DNA from: JAOABV01 sp964473505
GTDB lineage: Bacteria > Hydrothermota > Tepidihabitantia > Tepidihabitantales > CAIPLT01
Assembly: GCA_964473505.1 (NCBI GenBank)
Contig: CAYYPG010000074.1
Coordinates: 1 to 10,734, forward strand
Direction: 5' to 3'
DNA length: 10,734 nt
Positions 5,834 to 10,734 of this stretch are shown here, piece by piece; within the stretch, counting starts at the first letter, position 1; every line of letters starts with the position of its first letter. Made by a program: the position numbers and the translations under genes. The notes under the pieces were generated by a model, which was given only the letters and a program-made list of their open reading frames with translations, did no database searches and had not been told where the DNA came from.

Positions 5834-7042
5834 ATGGCTTATAGAGAATTTCGAGAACATTTACGACAAGAACTAAAGTCAGTAAAAGAGCAAGGCTTAT
5901 ATAAAGAGGAAAGATATATTTTAACTCCACAAGCTGCAAATATTAAAGTCGAATATCCATCGGGCGCTGAACCACAAGAAGTTCTTAATTTCTGTGCCAA
6001 TAATTACTTGGGATTATCGAGTCATCCTAAAGTGCTTCAAGCGGCACGCGACGCTATTGACCGATGGGGTTATGGAATGTCTTCGGTAAGATTCATTTGT
6101 GGCACCCAGGATATTCACCGCACCTTAGAACGCAAAATTAGCGAATTTCTTATGACCGAAGATACGATTCTTTATTCTTCATGTTTTGATGCTAATGGCG
6201 GTTTATTTGAAACCTTACTCAATGAACAAGACGCAATAATTTCTGACCAGTTAAATCATGCTTCAGTGATCGATGGAATAAGACTCTGCAAAGCCGAACG
6301 ATTTCGCTATACGCACTCTGATATGAAAGAATTGGAAGAACACTTAAAGAACACACAAAAGCATCGATTTCGAATGATTGCTACTGATGGAGTTTTTTCA
6401 ATGGATGGCGACATCGCAAAATTAGCCGACATATGTGAATTGGCGGATAAATATAATGCCCTGGTAATGATTGATGATTCTCACGCTACAGGATTTATTG
6501 GTAAGACCGGTCGGGGAACACATGAATTTTGTGATGTGATAGATAGAGTCGATATAATTACTACTACTTTTGGCAAAGCAATGGGCGGTGCTTCTGGTGG
6601 TTGTACTTCTGGCCGTAAAGAAATTATCGAGATGCTTCGCCAGAGATCAAGGCCTTATCTATTTTCCAACACCCTCTCTCCCATCATTGCGGCAACAACC
6701 GTTCAAGTCATAGATATGCTTTCTGAAACTACTGCTTTACGCGATAAACTGGAACAGAACACGATGTATTTCCGAAAAGAAATGACGGCACGTGGTTTCG
6801 ACATAAAACCCGGAATTCATCCAATAGTACCAATTATGTTATATGATGCAAAACTTTCACAAGACTTTGCTCGAGATTTGTATTATGAAGGTATTTATGT
6901 TATTGGATTTTTCTACCCAGTAGTTCCTAAAGGCCAAGCAAGAATCCGCGTCCAACTTTCTGCCGCCCATGAAAAAGAACATATTGATAAAGCAATTGAA
7001 GCATTTACTAAAATCGGCAAGAAATACAATGTAATAAAATAA
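5834..7042 (+). CDS. kbl: Glycine C-acetyltransferase (2-amino-3-ketobutyrate CoA ligase)
   Basis: A cytoplasmic pyridoxal-phosphate enzyme of the alpha-oxoamine synthase group. It cleaves 2-amino-3-oxobutyrate with CoA into glycine and acetyl-CoA, consuming the unstable product of Tdh. The 402-residue length matches the family (E. coli enzyme 398). Visible signatures are FCANNYLGL (53-61), SVRFICGTQDIHRTLE (84-99), NHAS (141-144; H142 stacks on the cofactor), DDSHATGF.G..GRG (214-228) and TTTFGKAMGGASGG (243-256), with the Schiff-base lysine K248. R371 (QARIRVQLSAAH) is the expected carboxylate-binding arginine. No key residue is missing. Placement 19 bases after tdh reproduces the widely conserved tdh-kbl pair and supports Kbl rather than 8-amino-7-oxononanoate synthase or another relative. 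No terminator is evident after the stop. Confidence 0.95.
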   Translation: MAYREFREHLRQELKSVKEQGLYKEERYILTPQAANIKVEYPSGAEPQEVLNFCANNYLGLSSHPKVLQAARDAIDRWGYGMSSVRFICGTQDIHRTLERKISEFLMTEDTILYSSCFDANGGLFETLLNEQDAIISDQLNHASVIDGIRLCKAERFRYTHSDMKELEEHLKNTQKHRFRMIATDGVFSMDGDIAKLADICELADKYNALVMIDDSHATGFIGKTGRGTHEFCDVIDRVDIITTTFGKAMGGASGGCTSGRKEIIEMLRQRSRPYLFSNTLSPIIAATTVQVIDMLSETTALRDKLEQNTMYFRKEMTARGFDIKPGIHPIVPIMLYDAKLSQDFARDLYYEGIYVIGFFYPVVPKGQARIRVQLSAAHEKEHIDKAIEAFTKIGKKYNVIK

Positions 7043-7319
7043 ATTAGCACTACTTTTCAAATTTCAACTTCCAAAGATACCCCTGTATTCATTTTAAGTT
7101 AAGTTATTATATTCAGTAGATTCTAATACTTTTAATCAGTATGTTATTATTGTTCTGACGATTAATTTAAATTTTGTTAAGCGATAACTACAATAAAAAA
7201 ACTATTTCTAATTTTAATGCATCTCTCATAATAAACATATATCACTAAATTTATAATCAACCTTTATCATAGATTGAACCTAGATACATGGTGATTTCCT
7301 AAAATATATTAAATAAATT

Positions 7320-7337
7320 ATGATAAGCCATTATCAT
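7320..7337. promoter_or_regulatory. Perfect inverted repeat, probable operator next to the promoter
   Basis: ATGATAA (7320-7326), spacer GCCA, TTATCAT (7331-7337). The arms are 7 bp and perfect, and the element ends 4 bases before the -35 of the following promoter. The half-site resembles those of Fur-family boxes (TGATAAT-n-ATTATCA), but the centre spacing differs by one base, so the regulator cannot be named. A position just upstream of -35 suits an activator or a repressor that blocks RNA polymerase. Confidence 0.45.
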
Positions 7338-7341
7338 TTAC

Positions 7342-7369
7342 TTGACTTGAATCTTATTTAGATTATAAT
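7342..7369 (+). promoter_or_regulatory. Near-consensus sigma-70 promoter
   Basis: TTGACT (7342-7347; 5 of 6) and TATAAT (7364-7369; 6 of 6) are separated by 16 bp. Transcription would begin near 7376, giving a leader of about 43 bases. This is the best promoter match in the window and implies that the secreted protein is transcribed separately from kbl. Confidence 0.7.
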
Positions 7370-7405
7370 ATTAAACCTGAATATATATGCGTTTATTAGT
7401 ACACA

Positions 7406-7413
7406 GAAAGGAG
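7406..7413 (+). promoter_or_regulatory. Strong ribosome binding site of the propeller gene
   Basis: GAAAGGAG lies 5 bases before ATG 7419. It supports this start, which is followed at once by a signal peptide. Confidence 0.75.
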
Positions 7414-7418
7414 TAAAT

Positions 7419-9776
7419 ATGATTAATAAAAAGCATTTAATTATTCTGTTGGCTATTATATCAGGCATTTGTTGGGCTACAAATTTTAATTACCGTTATA
7501 AAAAGCAAAACGCACATCCTATAAAAAATATGGCATATAAGAAATCTAATCTTAAAAACTGTCCCAATCGAAACTATCGCAAACGAATTAGTCCTAAAGA
7601 AATGTTGCCTTCGCAAGAGTTTAATAATTGGAATGCATTAGGTCCTGAAGGTGCAAATGTCACTTCAATGGTAATGCATCCGTCAAATGCATCAACAATA
7701 TATCTTGCACCCAGCGGATATCCCGGCCAAATTTATAAAACAACCAATTCGGCAGCTAATTGGAATGTAGTCGGCACAATCGAATATTATGTCAATTCAA
7801 TGGCAATCAGTACGAATAGTCCGAACATTCTCTATGCAACTGGTTTTAATGATTCTGCGGTAATATTCAAAAGCACCAATGGTGGCCAAACTTGGACTTA
7901 TCATCAATTTGCCTTTGGTGACAATGACTGGGATTGGATTTATGCCTTGGCCGTAGACCCAACTAATGCCAATATTGTTTGGGGTGCAGCGGATTATTAC
8001 CTCAATAATAATTATGTGATGGCATATTATAAAAGTACTAATGGCGGGATAACTTGGCAGGGCAGTCCTTTACTCCCGACTACTTATGGCGCAAGTTTGG
8101 CAATTGCGATAAATCCGCTTTCTCCTAATACGGTTTATATTGGTGGTGGAAGTGGCGACGGCATCAAACTTTATAAAACTACTAATGGTGGAGCAACTTG
8201 GACTGATCTTAGTGCTAATTTAATGGGCGATGCTGTATTATCAATTGCAATCCATCCCTCCCAGACAAATACGATATTAGTTGGTACTTATTATGGAATT
8301 TATCGAAGCACAGACGGCGGTCTAACTTGGAATCCCACTAATTTTTATGATGAATGCCCGGTGATAAAATTTAGTTTGAGTTCACCTAATATAGTTTATG
8401 CGGGTTCTAATTCATATGGCCAAGTCTACAAAAGCACTGACGCTGGATTAACTTGGTATGCAACCGGCACAGGCATTTCTGGGAATAATATTCGAAATTT
8501 TTTGATTGATCTCACATCGCCTTCAATTGTATATGCAGGAAATGAAGTCGGTTGTTTTAAAAGCACTAATGCCGGTACAACTTGGCAATCAGCTAATAAT
8601 GGTCTTTATGCGACAGTAGTCAACTGTTTTGCTTTAGCTTTATCACAACCTAACACAATATATTTAGCAGTTGATAATAATGCATTATATAAAAGCACAA
8701 ATATGGGCATTAACTGGACAAGATTACCCGAGTTTACAGGTTCACATAATATTTACTCATTAGCCATTGCACCGAATAATCCTAATATTGTTTATGCCCT
8801 TTATTATTATCTCCTAAACAAATCATCTGATGGCGGACAAAACTGGACTGAAATATACTTAGATGAATTTTTCTGGTCCGAGAAAATATCAATCAATCCC
8901 AACAATGCTTCTGTATTATATATTGTCGGAACTTATTATGATACTTTAGCACAAATTGAAAGGATGGCAATTGCGAAAAGCATAAATGCTGGAAGCACTT
9001 GGTCAACCACTCCAATTGCTGATAATATCTCTTACGGATATTCAATTGCTATTGACCCATCTAATCCCAATACAATTTATGTTGGTGGCGCAGGACAATC
9101 TGGACCGGCACTTTTCAAAAGTACAAATGCCGGCATAACTTGGACCGATATTTCTACGGGTATCTATGGCTGGAGTGTCTCGGTTATTGCTGTCAACCCA
9201 TTAAATTCCAATATCATTTATGTGGGAACTGATGCAGGTATCCATAAGAGCACCAATGGTGGTACAAGTTGGCAATATCTCGGTGGCGAAAATATTACGG
9301 CAATAGCTATCGACCCAGTCAATCCCAACATTGTTTATGCTGGAACTTATAATGAAGGTATTTACAAGACAACTGATGGCGGTAACAATTGGTATTCTTA
9401 CAATCAAGGATTAAATTGTTGGTCAATTACAGGTTTAGCGATTCATCCTTCGTATACCCAACGTGTTTATGCAGGAACTTACGGCGGTTCATTAAACGGG
9501 CAATATGTTTTAAGTATGGATGAAGAATGCTTAATGCATAATGCAATAAACTCAGTATTAGAAATTTATCCTAATCCCGCCAAAACAGTCTTAAATATTC
9601 GTTACACGCAAAGTTTTCAACCTACCATATTAAAAATTTATGACATTTCTGGCAAATTTATCCGCGAAATCAATCTTGCAAATCCTGAAACTCAAATATC
9701 GCTAAAAAATATGAACCCGGGTATTTATTTCCTAAATTTGGAAGGTAAAATTAAAAAATTTACAATCTTGAAATAA
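7419..9776 (+). CDS. Exported Asp-box (BNR-like) beta-propeller protein with C-terminal type IX secretion sorting tail
   Basis: 785 residues. The N-terminus is a Sec signal peptide (MINKKHLIILLAIISGICWA, cut probably near residue 20), then a basic linker (about 22-62). The body (about 70-700) carries thirteen Asp-box motifs of the form K-S/T-T-N/D-x-G-x-T-W. They start at residues 107 (degenerate, KTTNSAANW), 151, 205, 253, 296, 338, 381, 425, 468, 520, 567, 610 and 650, usually 40-48 apart. Each is preceded by a strand of the pattern 'NPxNxNIVYAG'. This matches sialidase/VPS10/GH74-like propeller blades; 13 blades would suit two stacked propellers. No catalytic signature is visible, so the ligand or substrate is unknown. 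Residues 712-785 (LEIYPNPAKTVLNIRY, LKIYDISGKFIREI, L.NMNPGIYFLNL...KKFTILK) are a typical Por sorting domain, so the protein is expected to cross the outer membrane and be attached or released. Start, ribosome site and promoter are strong; it appears monocistronic. Confidence 0.88.
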   Translation: MINKKHLIILLAIISGICWATNFNYRYKKQNAHPIKNMAYKKSNLKNCPNRNYRKRISPKEMLPSQEFNNWNALGPEGANVTSMVMHPSNASTIYLAPSGYPGQIYKTTNSAANWNVVGTIEYYVNSMAISTNSPNILYATGFNDSAVIFKSTNGGQTWTYHQFAFGDNDWDWIYALAVDPTNANIVWGAADYYLNNNYVMAYYKSTNGGITWQGSPLLPTTYGASLAIAINPLSPNTVYIGGGSGDGIKLYKTTNGGATWTDLSANLMGDAVLSIAIHPSQTNTILVGTYYGIYRSTDGGLTWNPTNFYDECPVIKFSLSSPNIVYAGSNSYGQVYKSTDAGLTWYATGTGISGNNIRNFLIDLTSPSIVYAGNEVGCFKSTNAGTTWQSANNGLYATVVNCFALALSQPNTIYLAVDNNALYKSTNMGINWTRLPEFTGSHNIYSLAIAPNNPNIVYALYYYLLNKSSDGGQNWTEIYLDEFFWSEKISINPNNASVLYIVGTYYDTLAQIERMAIAKSINAGSTWSTTPIADNISYGYSIAIDPSNPNTIYVGGAGQSGPALFKSTNAGITWTDISTGIYGWSVSVIAVNPLNSNIIYVGTDAGIHKSTNGGTSWQYLGGENITAIAIDPVNPNIVYAGTYNEGIYKTTDGGNNWYSYNQGLNCWSITGLAIHPSYTQRVYAGTYGGSLNGQYVLSMDEECLMHNAINSVLEIYPNPAKTVLNIRYTQSFQPTILKIYDISGKFIREINLANPETQISLKNMNPGIYFLNLEGKIKKFTILK

Positions 9777-10258
9777 AAAATTGAATGCTGAGGAAAGAAT
9801 AAAAAACCGAAAATATATTTAAGAAAACCTGAGCAACCGCGAAAGATAAGAATATTTTGGTCATACTACGACGACGAGTTATTGTTTTTAGTAAATCATA
9901 CTATTATCCACAGAGAAAAACTGAAATTCGTTTTTTCCCGAACGGCGAGACACAAGTTTTACAAGAACGAGCCTTATTATTTCAAAGATGCTTTCTCTTA
10001 AACATATCTTGAGGAAGTAAAAAAGGGAACTGATACTATTATCATCTTTAATTAGCTTTTTCTTTTCTCTATCTTATTTATTTCATTTTATCTTAATCAT
10101 TGTCAATGTGCGAATATTTACCAACCATTCGATTTTTCCTTATGTCCCGATTATATCTCAATTCCACTACCAGTTTAAATATATTATAACAAATAAGGCG
10201 GAGCACACAACTTTATCTTTAACATATCGAGTCTGAATTTATTCAAAGCAATTAAACA

Positions 10259-10296
10259 CTATCAATGTATCGCAAGAATTAGAATCTTATTGATAG
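10259..10296. repeat. Perfect 8-bp inverted repeat, 22-base loop
   Basis: CTATCAAT (10259-10266) and ATTGATAG (10289-10296) are exact reverse complements. Significance is modest for AT-rich arms, but it is one of three inverted repeats within 300 bases. Confidence 0.45.
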
Positions 10297-10387
10297 AAAA
10301 CAGAAGTTTCATAAGAAATGGTCATAATCTATTGTAATCAGACAGCAAATTGATTAAGGAGATTGTTCAAAATATAATTGACTTGAT

Positions 10388-10407
10388 ACTCTACTTATAA
10401 GTAGAGT
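10388..10407. repeat. Perfect 20-bp palindrome
   Basis: ACTCTACTTATAAGTAGAGT is self-complementary over all 20 bases with no spacer. This dyad form suits binding by a dimeric DNA-binding protein or a recombination/resolution site better than an RNA hairpin, which would lose its central pairs to the loop. A TTGACT lies 4 bases upstream (10378-10383), but no -10 at suitable spacing was found. Confidence 0.7.
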
Positions 10408-10454
10408 CGGTAATTTGGTTAATTATCTATTAGACAAAGGGTTAGACCATGTAG

Positions 10455-10548
10455 TGGGTAAACTGGGGGATATCCTGGGGGTATACGTATAGGTTATTCC
10501 CTGGGTCATCTATGGGATAGCCCCTTAGACTATCTTTGAGTTTACCCA
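10455..10548 (+). ncRNA. Long imperfect hairpin, possible structured RNA or DNA element
   Basis: The outer stem TGGGTAAACT (10455-10464) pairs perfectly with AGTTTACCCA (10539-10548). After one G/G mismatch, 10466-10472 pairs with 10531-10537, including three G-T pairs. Then 10475-10484 (CTGGGGGTAT) pairs imperfectly with 10517-10528 (ATAGCCCCTTAG), and 10489-10494 pairs with 10508-10513, leaving a 13-base apical loop. The G-T pairs are compatible with structure only in RNA copied from the plus strand, which favours an RNA over a DNA cruciform. G+C is visibly higher than in the flanks. No T run follows, so it is not a simple terminator. I recognise no known RNA family. Confidence 0.45.
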
Positions 10549-10596
10549 GAAGACCAAGCCGTTGCTGGTAAATAATCAGAAAAGAGATATAATTAA

Positions 10597-10713
10597 ATGT
10601 TTGAGAAAATTGAAAACATGCTGTTTTATGGTAAAAATAAAAAAGAGATTGTCAAAATTAGTGGAAATTTTTCATCGTCAGGTGTAACTTTTCTTTTTCT
10701 ACAAGAGACATAG
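10597..10713 (+). CDS. Short hypothetical ORF (38 aa)
   Basis: The ATG at 10597 opens a 38-residue frame (MFEKIENMLFYGKNKKEIVK..., ending LFLQET) that stops at TAG 10711-10713. An AAGAG tract about 11 bases upstream is a weak ribosome site. The start looks protein-like (amphipathic, Lys/Glu-rich), but nothing identifies it. It could be a true small gene, the 5' end of a broken gene continuing beyond the window, or chance. Confidence 0.2.
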   Translation: MFEKIENMLFYGKNKKEIVKISGNFSSSGVTFLFLQET

Positions 10714-10730
10714 TCAATATTAGTAGAAAT
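10645..10730. repeat. Two diverged short direct repeats at the right edge
   Basis: The 10645-10668 segment and the 10705-10730 segment share GAGA, then GTCAA(A/T)ATTAGT(G/A)GAAAT, with 16 of 18 positions identical in the second block and starts about 62 bases apart. The copies overlap the short ORF there. More copies could lie beyond the window. Confidence 0.45.
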
Positions 10731-10734
10731 GTAT

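Larger units (their letters stand above)
7043..7418. other. Intergenic regulatory region before the secreted propeller gene
   Basis: These 376 bases contain no supported gene and no convincing terminator for kbl. The right-hand hundred bases hold an inverted repeat, a near-consensus promoter and a strong ribosome binding site, described separately. The rest is featureless low-G+C sequence. Confidence 0.6.
9777..10734. other. Gene-poor region with inverted repeats and short ORF remnants
   Basis: 958 bases with no supported gene. A frame without ATG is open from 9792 to TAA 9999-10001 (69 codons, Lys/Arg/Tyr-rich, e.g. IFWSYYDDELLFLVNH). It is about what chance would give in such AT-rich DNA, and its opposite strand is open over much of the same span. 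A perfect DnaA-box sequence occurs once at 9904-9912 (TTATCCACA), with no cluster to suggest an origin. The right half holds the inverted repeats and direct repeats listed separately. No tRNA, terminator with T run, or mobile element was found. Confidence 0.5.

Noticed and set aside
9904..9912. Perfect DnaA box TTATCCACA as evidence of a replication origin
   Set aside because: It is a single copy with no cluster, no dnaA, dnaN or parAB nearby, and no AT-rich unwinding array tied to it; a 9-mer can occur by chance.
10455..10548. Rho-independent terminator
   Set aside because: The hairpin is far too long, has several internal loops, lacks a following T run, and no gene ends just upstream.
10645..10730. 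CRISPR array
   Set aside because: There are only two short, diverged copies with no cas gene, and the 62-base period with repeats of about 20 bases does not look like a conserved array.

Overview
The window is AT-rich DNA with short intergenic tracts of even lower G+C. It encodes bacterial housekeeping and amino-acid catabolism genes plus one large exported repeat protein. That protein ends in a domain resembling the type IX secretion (Por) sorting tail ('YPNPAKTVLNIRY...LKIYDISGK...L.NMNPGIYFLNL'). Such tails are typical of the Bacteroidota/FCB group and of neighbouring uncultured lineages such as candidate division WOR-3, Cloacimonadota and Marinimicrobia. Most confident genes end in TAA (the ZIP gene ends in TAG), and UGA does not appear to be reassigned. 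Placement in a WOR-3/FCB-like uncultured bacterium is an inference from style, not a proven assignment.

Layout. (1) Positions 1-1222, minus strand: a broken or truncated methyltransferase-like N-terminus, an imperfect 106-bp tandem duplication around its start, and an intact ZIP-family divalent metal transporter. (2) 1223-1877: a 655-bp divergent intergenic region. (3) 1878-3488, plus strand: cysteinyl-tRNA synthetase of the type best known from Actinobacteria. (4) 3862-7042, plus strand: a compact unit of deoC, a previously unlisted 52-codon ORF, tdh and kbl. (5) 7043-7418: a regulatory region with a near-consensus sigma-70 promoter and an adjacent perfect inverted repeat. (6) 7419-9776: a secreted 785-residue protein with about 13 Asp-box (BNR-like) propeller motifs and a sorting tail. 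(7) 9777-10734: a gene-poor tail with a 20-bp perfect palindrome, a long 94-nt hairpin of unusually high G+C, and short direct repeats near the edge.

How the genes fit together. Tdh and Kbl form the two-step threonine route: L-threonine is oxidised to 2-amino-3-oxobutyrate, then cleaved with CoA to glycine and acetyl-CoA. DeoC, immediately upstream, splits deoxyribose-5-phosphate into glyceraldehyde-3-phosphate and acetaldehyde, so the unit looks like a small scavenging module feeding two-carbon and three-carbon intermediates. The deoC-tdh gap is filled almost exactly by a small ORF. It begins one base after the deoC stop and overlaps the tdh start by ATGA, which suggests translational coupling.

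The points most worth a second look are this 52-aa ORF; Tdh, which keeps its catalytic-zinc residues but has lost all four structural-zinc cysteines and has an atypical nucleotide-binding motif; and the hairpin/palindrome cluster at 10259-10548. No tRNA, rRNA, CRISPR array, transposase or recognisable defence system was seen.
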